Counted from the first letter of the stretch, positions 34,393-43,464 are shown. The stretch is 64,000 nt of DNA from CAZQKW01 sp964594075 (GCA_964594075.1 CAZQKW010000001.1:1-64000), one strand, 5' to 3'. Made by a program: numbers and translations. Notes: generated by a model from the letters alone, not told the origin.

Positions 34393-35574
34393 ATGATTAA
34401 GTTAATCCCTGAAAACTGCGTTGCGTGCAAAAAATGCGTAAAAATTTGCCCCTTCGGCGCCATACAGCTCGAAGGCACAACACCGCGGTTAAATGATCGG
34501 TGCAAGGGATGCGGAGCGTGCGTGGACGCATGCCGGTTTGATGCCATAGCCCTGACCGGCTCGCAGACCGCCGGTATGAAAGACCTTGCCGCTTATGCAG
34601 GCGTCTGGGTTGTTGCCGAACAACGAAACGGTGTCATCCAAACGGTTACCTTTGAACTACTGGGAAAAGCACTGGAGCTTGCCCGGCAGCGTTCAACCGA
34701 GGTCACCGCGCTGCTTCTGGGCAGCGGAATTGCCGACAGTTCACCGCTTTTGTTTGCGCATGGAGCCGCCCGGGTGCTTATTGCCGACGCCCCGTTTTTG
34801 CGTCACTATCGCACGCTACCATATGCGCGCATCATATCCGAGCTTATTGTCACCCATAAACCTGAGATTGTCCTGTTTGGCGCCACAACCATCGGCAGAG
34901 ACCTCGCTCCCCGGGTGGCTAATAAACTGGGCACCGGACTCACTGCGGACTGCACGGACCTTACCATCTCATCAGATGACGGGTCGTTGCTGCAGACGCG
35001 GCCTGCCTTTGGCGGCAACATCATGGCAACCATTGCCTGCCCGCGCCACCGTCCGCAAATGGCCACCGTTCGCCCCGGCGTCATGCAGTCCCAGCATGTT
35101 GCAAAACACGCCGGAGAGTACATTCACGTTGCCGTTCAGGAAAAGCCCGGCGACAGCCTGGTGGATATAATAAAAACAGTGAAAAAACAGCGCAGCACGG
35201 TTGAACTGGAAAAGGCGCAGATAATTATTTCAGGCGGGCGGGGCCTGGGGGCTCCTGAAAACTTCAAACTGATTAAAAAGCTGGCCAGAGCCCTTGACGC
35301 TGAGATTGGCGCATCAAGAGCGGTTGTTGATCTGGGCTGGATACATCACGACCATCAGGTGGGACAAACCGGCAAGACTGTGCGTCCACGGCTTTATATT
35401 GCTTGCGGAATCTCCGGCGCGGTCCAGCATTTAGCAGGCATGCAGAGTTCAGACATCATTGTTGCCATCAACCGCGACCCCCAGGCGCCGATTATAAACG
35501 TTGCCCATTTTTCCCTCATCGGCGACCTGAACCGGATCATTCCCGAATTGATAAATCAATTGCAGAATAAGTAA
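34393..35574 (+). CDS. etfA: electron transfer flavoprotein alpha subunit with N-terminal 2[4Fe-4S] ferredoxin
   Basis: The 393-residue protein begins with a ferredoxin domain (residues 1-60; CVACKKCVKICP and CKGCGACVDACR) fused to a complete EtfA: N-terminal alpha/beta domain, then the FAD-binding domain with GGRGLGAPENF, GASRAVVDLGW and HQVGQTGKTVRP. The fusion gives Etf a direct 4Fe-4S entry or exit, seen in several strict anaerobes. It sits downstream of acyl-CoA dehydrogenase and EtfB, so the three probably form one electron-transfer module. No SD is seen, and a 131-base gap separates it from etfB. Confidence 0.94.
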   Translation: MIKLIPENCVACKKCVKICPFGAIQLEGTTPRLNDRCKGCGACVDACRFDAIALTGSQTAGMKDLAAYAGVWVVAEQRNGVIQTVTFELLGKALELARQRSTEVTALLLGSGIADSSPLLFAHGAARVLIADAPFLRHYRTLPYARIISELIVTHKPEIVLFGATTIGRDLAPRVANKLGTGLTADCTDLTISSDDGSLLQTRPAFGGNIMATIACPRHRPQMATVRPGVMQSQHVAKHAGEYIHVAVQEKPGDSLVDIIKTVKKQRSTVELEKAQIIISGGRGLGAPENFKLIKKLARALDAEIGASRAVVDLGWIHHDHQVGQTGKTVRPRLYIACGISGAVQHLAGMQSSDIIVAINRDPQAPIINVAHFSLIGDLNRIIPELINQLQNK

Positions 35575-35646
35575 GGCTTCGGCAACCGCCAGAAGTCGTG
35601 CTCCCCTATTGCACCTCCTGTTGCGCAGCCTGAGTATCAAGCTTTT

Positions 35647-36585
35647 TTATGAAAGCGTTCGCAAAAAATCTTCTCCTGCATGATATGCAGTTTGCAGAAT
35701 GTCCGGATGATTTTTTACCACCCCTTTTCCATGCTGCTTGCCGCGTGTTCCGGTTACGACCAGCACATCGGTGGTCTCCACCCCATGCAGCCTGAGCAGA
35801 ATGACCATGTTTTCAACGATATTGTCATAGGCTGTCTGATTAGGCCACATCCATGAACAGACCACCAGGCCCTTTTTAAGACCCGGCATTTTGCGGGTGA
35901 GAAAGGGATTTGCAAAGCAGTCCCAGCGATCCATGAAATTTGCCATTATCCCGTTTTCCCGGGCGGTATAGATGGGGAAGCCCATGATGAAACCGTCCAT
36001 ACCAAAAATTTTATCGTACATAAATTCGGTCATATCATCCTTCACCGTGCAGATAGTTTTAACGTCAGCCTTGCGACAGGCACGGCAGCCGGTGCAGGGC
36101 TTAATGTTCAGATCGCCCAGATAAAACTTTTCAACCTCTGAACCATTATCCACACAGGCCTTCACCAGCACGTCAATTATGACATCGGTGTTACCGCCTT
36201 TGCGCTTGCTGGAATTAACCGCAAGAATTTTTTTGCCGTGAGAGATCGCCGCATCTGTCACGCTCTTTTTCAGCCATCGGGTGAGCTTCACCGGTTCGGC
36301 GCCCGGTTCAAGGTGTTCTTGTTCCCGGGAAGCGATCATGTCGGCTTTTAGCTGTGCCGGATCTTTGACTTTGAGGATCAACGGCTCATACCCGCCCGGA
36401 AAAACCTCGTAAACAGCCCGCCAAAAAATATCCTCAGTTACCAGTGCGGCACCCTCATAGGCGGCAATTTTTTCAGCGTTATACCTGAGTCGCTCCTGCC
36501 AGCGGTCTCGTATAACCGCCGGGAATATTTCACATAAGGCGTTAATTTTTTGCCCCAAGCCTTCCTGCCATGGTAACCGATTCAT
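35647..36585 (-). CDS. NADPH-dependent FMN reductase-like flavoprotein with extra N-terminal domain
   Basis: The 312-residue protein has a C-terminal flavodoxin-like domain (from about residue 115). It starts ILAVNSSKRKGGNTDVIIDVL, followed by the CTGCRACRKADVKTIC cysteine motif of iron-sulfur flavoproteins and GFPIYTARENGIMANFMDRW. The N-terminal 100 residues (EIFPAVIRDRWQERLRYNAEKIA...VTEDIFWRAV) loosely resemble the small PCP-reductase-like helical domain. It probably uses FMN, perhaps with an iron-sulfur centre, in the cytoplasm. AGGAGGT lies 6 bases before the ATG. It converges on the etfA gene. Confidence 0.85.
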   Translation of the reverse strand: MNRLPWQEGLGQKINALCEIFPAVIRDRWQERLRYNAEKIAAYEGAALVTEDIFWRAVYEVFPGGYEPLILKVKDPAQLKADMIASREQEHLEPGAEPVKLTRWLKKSVTDAAISHGKKILAVNSSKRKGGNTDVIIDVLVKACVDNGSEVEKFYLGDLNIKPCTGCRACRKADVKTICTVKDDMTEFMYDKIFGMDGFIMGFPIYTARENGIMANFMDRWDCFANPFLTRKMPGLKKGLVVCSWMWPNQTAYDNIVENMVILLRLHGVETTDVLVVTGTRGKQHGKGVVKNHPDILQTAYHAGEDFLRTLS

Positions 36586-36655
36586 GCAATACCTCCTGTG
36601 TATGTCATTTGTTGAACGAATACAGAACGTAGTCAGCGAATCCTGCGTGTTTTTC

Positions 36656-38224
36656 TTATGTCATAACCTCTTTGACAATATTCACAATGCGCTGGTAGAG
36701 CATATCATCTGTCTGAATGCCTGTTTTTCGCACGCGCAAGGAGATCTCGAGGAATGTGTTATCCCACGATTCAAGCGGTTTAATAAAAACACCGTCCAGG
36801 GGAACGCGATCAACAATTTTTGCCTGATACGCTTCACGCGCAATGTCTATATCTCCAGTAAAAAGATATTTTACCGAATAGAGGGTCTCTTTACGCAGTT
36901 CCCAGAGGCGCAATTCCACTTCCGCGACAGAGCTTAGCACATCCCGCCAGGAACCGTCTGCAAGAATACCGTCAATGATGAATATGTGCGCCAGGGCGGC
37001 CCGAGTTTCCTCGGTAATTTTTACCATTTGGTCCCTGAAAGCGCCGATGGTCGGGTAAACAATTATCCGCGGCGTTGCAAGCTCCAGACTCTGGCATTCA
37101 AAAGTGATGTGGCGGGTAAATTCGTTATGGTATCTGCCGTTGTCTTCTATGTAAAAGATAACCGGTATCGTCCCTGCAATCTCTTGAAATGCATATTGGA
37201 CCGTGATGCCATGAATTTTTTCTTTGTCCACATCATCATAATAACTGCGCATCCGCAACAGGCGCATGAACATCCACATATATTTGGACAATGCGAGCAA
37301 CTTTTTTCTGGCGGGAACCATTTCTACTAAGCGGGCAAATATATCCTCGTTATTGCGCAGCATAACCAATTCAAGCCCTAATTTTTCGATGAAGGACGGT
37401 TTTTGTTCATCAATATTTTTATTGAGTCGGGAAAAAATGAATTTTTTTTGAATTTCTTCAAGCGTTTGTTTTTCTATGAACGCTTCTACTTCCCGATCAT
37501 TGACAGCGGTAAGCCCCGCTGCAGCACGCCAGTTGTGAATAATGCCTCTTTTAAATGTTTTAAAGGGGGTATGAAACCACATGCGGGAAACTTTATCCTT
37601 ATCCAGCAACCGATGCCGTTTCTCGCGTTTTTTACGATAGAGTTTCTGCCCAAAGCTTAACGCATGGATAATTTTTAGAATTTGCGGCGGGGTATAATGC
37701 GTGTTGCAGATGAGAAAGATAATAATATCTTCAATATGATAGTGCTCAATTAAGGTTTCACACAGCTTTTCAATGATAGGCGGCGTGAGGTCGTGCGGTT
37801 CTATGATTACCTGAAATACGCTTGGTGCAAGAAGAATAAAGTCTGCTTTTCGCACCATAAAAAAATCTGCAATCATATAAAGAGCGCCATGTTCTATTCT
37901 TCTGTTTGAATAATCAGCAAGGAGAAAGCACAACACTACTTCAGCCAGTACCGCATAATGCTCTTGCAGATCTTTTGGCACCCTGCGCCGGTTACGGAGA
38001 GCAAAAAAATGCTTTATGTGCGAACTGTCTATGCTTTCTTTTTGTAAAAGCTGAAAGAGATAGGCAAGGTAGTCTTTTCCCTCATGGTCACGGAATAGGG
38101 TTGTGATACTTGCTTTAACTTCCTGTTTTTTGTGTGTTTTGTTCTTAAAGATTTTTGCGGTAAATCTGTCTAAGTCAGGGCTTGATTCAATAAATTTAAG
38201 CAACGCTTGCGCCAAATCTTTCAT
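36656..38224 (-). CDS. large protein of unknown function
   Basis: The 522-residue protein has no signal peptide and no clear membrane helices. It is rich in helices, Lys and Arg in the middle (KLYRKKREKRHRLLDKDK). The C-terminal third is more alpha/beta (ARIIVYPTIGAFRDQMVKI, LAHIFIIDGIL). I recognise no family or motif. The uninterrupted 1.57 kb frame on a single strand makes it a real gene. It lies 70 bases upstream of the FMN-reductase-like gene on the same strand, which may be co-transcribed. Confidence 0.75.
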   Translation of the reverse strand: MKDLAQALLKFIESSPDLDRFTAKIFKNKTHKKQEVKASITTLFRDHEGKDYLAYLFQLLQKESIDSSHIKHFFALRNRRRVPKDLQEHYAVLAEVVLCFLLADYSNRRIEHGALYMIADFFMVRKADFILLAPSVFQVIIEPHDLTPPIIEKLCETLIEHYHIEDIIIFLICNTHYTPPQILKIIHALSFGQKLYRKKREKRHRLLDKDKVSRMWFHTPFKTFKRGIIHNWRAAAGLTAVNDREVEAFIEKQTLEEIQKKFIFSRLNKNIDEQKPSFIEKLGLELVMLRNNEDIFARLVEMVPARKKLLALSKYMWMFMRLLRMRSYYDDVDKEKIHGITVQYAFQEIAGTIPVIFYIEDNGRYHNEFTRHITFECQSLELATPRIIVYPTIGAFRDQMVKITEETRAALAHIFIIDGILADGSWRDVLSSVAEVELRLWELRKETLYSVKYLFTGDIDIAREAYQAKIVDRVPLDGVFIKPLESWDNTFLEISLRVRKTGIQTDDMLYQRIVNIVKEVMT

Positions 38225-38497
38225 CTTTTTCCACTTAAAATAGTTTGTTTCGCACCGCTTGCATCACCACTTTGCTTGAAAAGATAGTATATCACCGACG
38301 GCCTGTGCCAGAAAAATATTTTAAGTCGAGGACGATACGCAAATCAGTATCCTCCACATTATCCCTAATTTCGGGCAAACCGCATGAGAGCACGGCAACG
38401 CCAAGGATGACAAACCAAAAATCTAAAAGGCCGCGCATGGAAATTGAATTATAGTTTTTATATTCTATAGTATAGATAAAAGGAGGTGAACAGGACA

Positions 38498-38667
38498 ATG
38501 TCCCACGCGTTAAAACATTTTTTGCATATTGAGCACCTTGACCGCCCCGTTGATATTCTGCTGTTTCTTTTTGTATGGCGCTATCGGTTGCGATTCCGGT
38601 CGTGTTATTTGTTTTTGCGGTTGCAAGCGTTATCATTTTTTCGCTTATAAGACTGTTTAACGGCTGA
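38498..38667 (+). pseudogene. small membrane-protein reading frame, apparently frameshifted
   Basis: A near-perfect SD (AAAGGAGGTG) lies 9 bases before ATG 38498. That frame gives 50 residues (MSHALKHFLHIEHLDRPVD...) and ends at 38650. In a second frame, ATG 38575 starts MALSVAIPVVLFVFAVASVI, a clean transmembrane helix, ending at 38667. Joining the two at the CTTTTT run (about 38566-38573) would yield one sensible small membrane protein. Either a frameshift mutation, a sequencing error or recoding could explain it. Confidence 0.35.
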
Positions 38668-38841
38668 GTGGATGTTTGCGCTGCATCCGGTATAGCCATC
38701 CATCCCGCTTTTTGCTTCCCGAACCCATCGTTTCAGCCAGTATGACCAGCTTTATAAAAACTTCTTTCCGGCAGGCCAGCGTTCTGCAGCCATAATCTTA
38801 TTGATATTACCCTCATTATCAGTTAAAGAGAATTGAGATAG

Positions 38842-38965
38842 GTGTTGAAAAACTTTATTAAAGCAAGGGCTGTGATAAGAAATCAATTCCCAACGCATTG
38901 AATGCTCTCGCTTTTGATAGAGTTGAGATTCTTCACGACGTGCAGAATGACACGTTTTCAACAGC
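38842..38965. repeat. dispersed repeat with GTTGAAAAC inverted ends and CATTCTGAG-type core
   Basis: GTGTTGAAAAAC (38842) and GTTTTCAACAG (38955-38965) are inverted ends around a core with GAGATTCTTCACGACGTGCAG and AATGACA (38923-38951), related to the repeat at 3655-3740 in reverse orientation. Confidence 0.5.
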
Positions 38966-39056
38966 CTGTGAGCGAGCCGGCAACCTTAAGGTTTACACTA
39001 TTGCCGGCAGGAGTCAATTCACGATATTACACCTCATTATTTCATCGGGAGATGCC

Positions 39057-39605
39057 ATGACCGTGCATGAATTAACCGAACAGGAACGGGAACAGATGAT
39101 AGATCTGTATTACCAAAAAATGAATATGAAAAGGAAGCGCCTCAGCAAGAAGGAATTGGAGCAGGAGATAATTGATTATCTGCGCAAGAAGCATCCCTGT
39201 TCGCTGGCAACCTGCGGCAAAGATGGTGTGCCGCGCATTTCCGTGGTGGACTATATAAATGATGGACTCACCATTTACATAATAAGCGAAGGGGGAGAAA
39301 AATTTAAAAACCTCCGCGAAAACAACAAGGTTGCTATCGGCATTGGAAGCTCTGCGAGGACCACACAATCGGTGCGCGGCGTAAATATCTGGGGAATCGC
39401 CGAAGTTTTTACCGATGATACGCCGGAATTTGCCTACGCATTGAAACTGTTTCAGCCGGTTTTGAAAGCAATGGAAAAAGAAATGGGCAGCCCGGTTCAA
39501 ATACCAAAGGGGATTTTACGCCTCATCAGAGTTACGCCGACTAAAATGGTGTATCATCACAATAAAATGGGAATCAAAAATGCCCACTGGGTTGCTGATG
39601 AGTAA
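39057..39605 (+). CDS. pyridoxamine 5'-phosphate oxidase-like flavin-binding protein
   Basis: The 182-residue protein has a helical N-terminus (residues 1-50) and a split-barrel PNPOx-like domain: CSLATCGKDGVPRISVVDYIND, then TIYIISEGGEKFKNLRENNKVAIGIG. This is the general-stress/FMN-binding branch. It may bind FMN or F420-like flavins and reduce a small substrate, or act as a sensor. The ATG at 39057 has GGGAG upstream; longer frames to 38898 run through the repeat region and are rejected. It is followed by rlmH 48 bases downstream. Confidence 0.85.
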   Translation: MTVHELTEQEREQMIDLYYQKMNMKRKRLSKKELEQEIIDYLRKKHPCSLATCGKDGVPRISVVDYINDGLTIYIISEGGEKFKNLRENNKVAIGIGSSARTTQSVRGVNIWGIAEVFTDDTPEFAYALKLFQPVLKAMEKEMGSPVQIPKGILRLIRVTPTKMVYHHNKMGIKNAHWVADE

Positions 39606-39653
39606 TTTTTCACGTTATTAAAGGTGGTCTGCTGTTCCCTTACCGTTATGGTA

Positions 39654-40088
39654 ATGAATATAAAAATCCTCTCTGTAGGCAGAGTAAAAGACCCAGACCT
39701 GCGAAACAAGATTAACGACTACACCGCGCGCATCAGCCGCGATGCCCGCATCGCATTCCGGGAGATAAAAGATTCAGAGGTGGAGACTGAAGGCCGGAAA
39801 TTGATAGATATTATTAACCGGGAAACTGGCTATGTTTTTGCGCTGTCCGAAGAAGGCGCGCTTTGCACTTCTGCTGCTTTTGCCGCACACATAGGCGCCA
39901 TACAACAAAAACTTATTTTTGTGATCGGCGGTCCGTGCGGTTTGAGCCAGGCCGTCAAAAAACGGGCTGATGAAATCCTCTCCCTTTCCCGCATGACATT
40001 CAGCCACGAAATGGTGCAGCTTTTTTTGCTGGAACAGCTCTATCGGAGCATTTCTATACTGCGCAACCGCAAGTATCACAAGGCGTAG
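39654..40088 (+). CDS. rlmH: 23S rRNA (pseudouridine1915-N3)-methyltransferase
   Basis: The 144-residue protein begins IKILSVGRVKD and has the SPOUT-fold RlmH signature: LIFVIGGPCGLSQAV, KRADEILSLSRMTFSHEMVQLFLLEQLYR and the closing YHK. It methylates pseudouridine 1915 in helix 69 of 23S rRNA. Candidate starts are ATG 39648 and 39654; the latter matches the usual family N-terminus. No good SD is visible, so the start is uncertain by two codons. Confidence 0.93.
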   Translation: MNIKILSVGRVKDPDLRNKINDYTARISRDARIAFREIKDSEVETEGRKLIDIINRETGYVFALSEEGALCTSAAFAAHIGAIQQKLIFVIGGPCGLSQAVKKRADEILSLSRMTFSHEMVQLFLLEQLYRSISILRNRKYHKA

Positions 40089-40260
40089 CCGTAGGGATGA
40101 GGCGCCGCGATGCACTCTCGTTAATTTAGAGCAATAAGACGCAGTCTTTACTATACCCGGCGCGCTGTGATATACAATAGCTGAGCCATCACGTCTGTCA
40201 GGGAACAGCCATCGGCCTCTGGGACTAAAACACCATTGTAATGAGAAAGAGGTAAGTTTG

Positions 40261-40869
40261 ATGGTATTTATATATATTCTATTAATCATAGCCTCCTATT
40301 TTATCGGCGCAATTCCCACCGGTGTGGTTTTCGCAAAGATGTTTTCCGGGAGGGATATTCGCCGGGAAGGAAGCGGCAATATTGGCGCAACAAATGTTAC
40401 CCGGGTGCTCGGGAAAAAACTTGGGATTCTTACCCTTGCCGGCGATCTTCTGAAAGGTTTTTTTCCGGTATGGATCGGCTTTAATCTGTTTTCTTCATTA
40501 CCTGTGGCATGTCTCATGGGATTGGCGGCCTTCCTCGGCCATCTGTTTCCTATTTATCTTGGATTCGTGGGCGGCAAAGGGGTCGCAACAGCGTTAGGGG
40601 TTTTTCTTTGCCTGTCTCCCGTGGCAATTCTTATAGAAATGGTAATTTTTGCCACGGTGGTCGGGATTTGGAAATATGTTTCTCTTGGATCGCTCAGTGC
40701 TGCCGCAACATTGCCGCCACTGCTTATAATTATTGGTTCTCCGAAACCAGTGGTGCTGTTGAGCATTGTCTGTGCGCTGTTGATATGGATAAAGCATAGC
40801 AGCAATATACAGCGGCTTTTGAATGGAACAGAACATAAATTCGGCGCTAAACCGGCTGACAGCCGGTAG
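40261..40869 (+). CDS. plsY: acyl-phosphate:glycerol-3-phosphate acyltransferase
   Basis: The 202-residue membrane protein has five or six transmembrane helices and the three conserved PlsY loops: GSGNIGATNVTRVLGKK, GDLLKGFFPV and GFVGGKGVATALG. PlsY transfers an acyl group from acyl phosphate to glycerol-3-phosphate at the inner membrane, the first step of phospholipid synthesis, and confirms a bacterial genome. The ATG at 40261 has GAGG upstream; a TTG one codon earlier is the alternative. Confidence 0.95.
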   Translation: MVFIYILLIIASYFIGAIPTGVVFAKMFSGRDIRREGSGNIGATNVTRVLGKKLGILTLAGDLLKGFFPVWIGFNLFSSLPVACLMGLAAFLGHLFPIYLGFVGGKGVATALGVFLCLSPVAILIEMVIFATVVGIWKYVSLGSLSAAATLPPLLIIIGSPKPVVLLSIVCALLIWIKHSSNIQRLLNGTEHKFGAKPADSR

Positions 40870-40903
40870 CTTGTAGCCGGCGGCCCTAATCAGGATATAG
40901 AGC

Positions 40904-41842
40904 ATGAAAACCACGCGCAGAGAGTTTATCAAGCAGAGCCTTATTCTGGGGGGAGTTATCAGTGCCGCACCCTGGTTAAACAGTTCGGTTAAAAGAGCCT
41001 TCGGCAGCACTAGCACTGCCCAGGCAACCATCGCCAGGGTAATCGGCGAGAGCAGGGTTGAAACGACCAGGAAAGCTATCCAGCTTCTGGGCGGCATGGA
41101 GGCGTTTGTCAAAAAAGACCACCGGGTGATTCTCAAGCCCAATATGTCTTTCCCGCATCCGCCGGAGCGGGCCACCAATACGCATCCGGAAGTTGTCGCG
41201 ACCATTGCCCGGATGTGCGTTGATGCTGGCGCACAAGAAGTTCTGGTGCTCGATTTCCCATTCAACCGCCCCGAACCCTGTGTGCGGTTATCCGGCATTG
41301 CCGATGCCTGCAAGGGAATTCCCCGGACGTATGTTCTGGCACTGACAGAGGAAAAATTCTTCAGAACCATCCCGATTCCCCGCGGCAAAGCGATCACCTC
41401 AGTCAAAATCATGCGGGACGTGCTTGATGGCGATGTCTTTATAAATATTCCCACCGCAAAGTCTCATACCACCACCGGCGTGAGCCTGGGGATGAAGGGT
41501 CTGATGGGCATCATGTGGGACCGCGAATATTTTCACGCCAAAGTTGACATTAACCAGGCTATCGCCGATCTTGCGTCAGCCGTTACCATTAATTTAACCG
41601 TGCTTGATGCGTCGCGAGCGCTGGTGAATGGCGGGCCCTCAGGGCCGGGAAAAATTGAAATGCCGCGCACCATTATCGCGGGGACCGACCCGGTCGCGGT
41701 TGACGCAATTGGCGTCACACTGGTGAAGTGGTATGGGCAGCAGTTTCAGGGCAGCCAGGTCAAACACATAGCGGCAGCCCATGCCATGGGGATCGGCACC
41801 ATGGATCCGCATGCCATCCAGATTCTCAGAGCGCAGGTATGA
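40904..41842 (+). CDS. Tat-exported DUF362 protein 1
   Basis: The 312-residue protein has a twin-arginine signal (KTTRREFIKQSLILGGVIS, residues 2-20) and a DUF362 domain with HRVILKPNMSFPHPPERATN, a conserved NIPTAKSHTTTGVSLGMKGLMG and ATDPVAVDAIG-like GTDPVAVDAIG. DUF362 proteins are often found beside 4Fe-4S proteins and are thought to be redox-associated; their reaction is unknown. Tat export implies a folded, possibly cofactor-containing periplasmic protein. Its stop overlaps the start of the polyferredoxin gene (ATGA). Confidence 0.9.
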   Translation: MKTTRREFIKQSLILGGVISAAPWLNSSVKRAFGSTSTAQATIARVIGESRVETTRKAIQLLGGMEAFVKKDHRVILKPNMSFPHPPERATNTHPEVVATIARMCVDAGAQEVLVLDFPFNRPEPCVRLSGIADACKGIPRTYVLALTEEKFFRTIPIPRGKAITSVKIMRDVLDGDVFINIPTAKSHTTTGVSLGMKGLMGIMWDREYFHAKVDINQAIADLASAVTINLTVLDASRALVNGGPSGPGKIEMPRTIIAGTDPVAVDAIGVTLVKWYGQQFQGSQVKHIAAAHAMGIGTMDPHAIQILRAQV

Positions 41843-43464
41843 GGAGTAAGGTTCAGGCGCTGTTTTTTATTCTCTTCTGTCTGCTGTTTTTTCTTGCTGC
41901 CTACCCCCTTGACCATTCTGTGCCGGTTGATCTGTTCCTCAGAATTGATCCCCTTATTGCGGCAACCGCCTTTCTGGCGTCGCGAGAGCTGTATGCGCCG
42001 CTGCTTGCCAGTTTTATTGTTATCGCTGCAAGTTTACTGTTCGGGCGTTTTTTTTGCGGCTATGTATGCCCCCTGGGAACTGCCATTGACTACTCCCATC
42101 GTCTTCTGGCTCGCCGAAAAGAGAGCAACGCGCAGCACGCTGCCTTAAAAAATATAAAATATTACCTGGCGCTGGCTCTGGTTGCCTGTACTCTTTTTGG
42201 CTTTAACCTGGTTTATCTGTTTGACCCCCTGTCTATATTGACCAGGGTGTTTACTTTTCTGGTCTATCCCTTTTCAGTGCTGCTGCTCAACACCGGTCTT
42301 GATGTGCTGCGTCCGCTGGCTGAGGCATTGCGTCTGGTAGCGCTTTCCCACAAACACGTCATGCAGCCGTTGTTTTTCATGACATTGATCACGCTGCTGA
42401 TATTCAGCGCACTGCTGGCGCTGAATTTTTTTGCCGCGCGCTTCTGGTGCCGAAATCTGTGCCCCTTGGGCGCACTTTTGAGCATATGTTCACGCTGGGG
42501 AATATTTAAACGGCAGGTGAGCGATGCCTGTAACCGGTGTATGAAATGTTACCGGGAATGCCCCATGGGCGCCATTGCGGACAACCCGGCGCATACCCGC
42601 GGTGCCGAATGCTTTCAGTGTCTGCACTGCGCGGCCATATGTCCGCAAACTGCCATATCATTCACACCGGCACGCTGGCTGTCCCCCCCGGGGTTTAATA
42701 CCGCGTTTGAGCTTACCCGCAGAAATCTGTTTTTGTCGCTGGGGGCCGGTGCGCTTACCGCTTTCAGCCTCAACACGGCGCCGTTTGTAAAACAGGGTGC
42801 TCCCCGACTGATACGTCCGCCTGGCGCGCTGCCGGAAAAAAATTTTTTAGAGCGGTGTGTGCGGTGCGGCGCATGCATGAAAGCGTGCCCAACCAACACC
42901 CTGCAGCCATGCCTGTGGGAGAGCGGACTCAACGGTCTCTGGTCGCCGCGCCTGGTTCCGCGTCTTGCCGGATGCGATCAGACATGCAATGTGTGCGGCA
43001 GGGTGTGCGCGACCGGCGCGCTCAGAGACCTACCGCTTGAGGAAAAGCGCAATGCAAAATTGGGGACGGCCGTAATAGACCGCGAGCGGTGCCTGGTGTG
43101 GGCTGACAATACCCTGTGTCTCATCTGCGATGAGCAATGCCCCTATAACGCTATTATATTTAAATGGCACGAGGGTGCCCGCCGGCCGTTTGTTGTTGCC
43201 CATAAATGCAATGGATGTGGATTTTGTGAAGAAAAATGTCCGGTGCGGGGCGAGTCGGCAATCATAGTAACACCGCGGGATGAAATACGCCTTGTCTCAG
43301 GCTCATATATTGAGGCAGCGAAACAATTACAGCTTGAATTCAGGGAAGATCCAGGCACTGACCGGTTTCTATTAGACGAAACACCGGAGAGCGGCACGGC
43401 GCCTCCGGCTGAGAAGGCCGGCAGCGCTACAGATAAAATTCCGGAAGGCTTTCAATTGAAATGA
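41839..43464 (+). CDS. membrane polyferredoxin, NapH/NapG-like fusion with internal Tat-like segment
   Basis: The 541-residue protein has an N-terminal NapH-like part with several membrane helices and the FFCGYVCPLGT and FWCRNLCPLGA motifs, then CNRCMKCYRECP and CFQCLHCAAICP. A central LTRRNLFLSLGAGALTAFSL (about residues 293-312) looks like a twin-arginine signal or anchor. It is followed by a NapG-like ferredoxin region (CVRCGACMKACP, CNVCGRVCATGAL, CLICDEQCP, CNGCGFCEEKCP). In nitrate reductases NapH and NapG are separate proteins. It is coupled to the Tat-DUF362 gene and probably carries electrons between membrane quinones and the periplasm. Confidence 0.9.
   Translation: MRSKVQALFFILFCLLFFLAAYPLDHSVPVDLFLRIDPLIAATAFLASRELYAPLLASFIVIAASLLFGRFFCGYVCPLGTAIDYSHRLLARRKESNAQHAALKNIKYYLALALVACTLFGFNLVYLFDPLSILTRVFTFLVYPFSVLLLNTGLDVLRPLAEALRLVALSHKHVMQPLFFMTLITLLIFSALLALNFFAARFWCRNLCPLGALLSICSRWGIFKRQVSDACNRCMKCYRECPMGAIADNPAHTRGAECFQCLHCAAICPQTAISFTPARWLSPPGFNTAFELTRRNLFLSLGAGALTAFSLNTAPFVKQGAPRLIRPPGALPEKNFLERCVRCGACMKACPTNTLQPCLWESGLNGLWSPRLVPRLAGCDQTCNVCGRVCATGALRDLPLEEKRNAKLGTAVIDRERCLVWADNTLCLICDEQCPYNAIIFKWHEGARRPFVVAHKCNGCGFCEEKCPVRGESAIIVTPRDEIRLVSGSYIEAAKQLQLEFREDPGTDRFLLDETPESGTAPPAEKAGSATDKIPEGFQLK

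Larger units (their letters stand above)
38225..39056. other. 832-bp mostly non-coding region with small-ORF remnants and a repeat
   Basis: No full-length gene was found. A well-placed SD and a short, probably frameshifted membrane-protein reading frame lie at 38498-38667. A repeat element occupies about 38842-38965. The rest carries no coding signature. A possible 48-codon lipoprotein-like frame on the minus strand (38292-38438, SCGLPE after a hydrophobic stretch) has no SD and is too weak to call. Confidence 0.5.

Noticed and set aside
38292..38699. 135-codon frame on the minus strand, with an internal lipoprotein-like start at 38438
   Set aside because: No SD for either start, residue composition unlike neighbours, and it covers the SD-preceded plus-strand frame at 38498.
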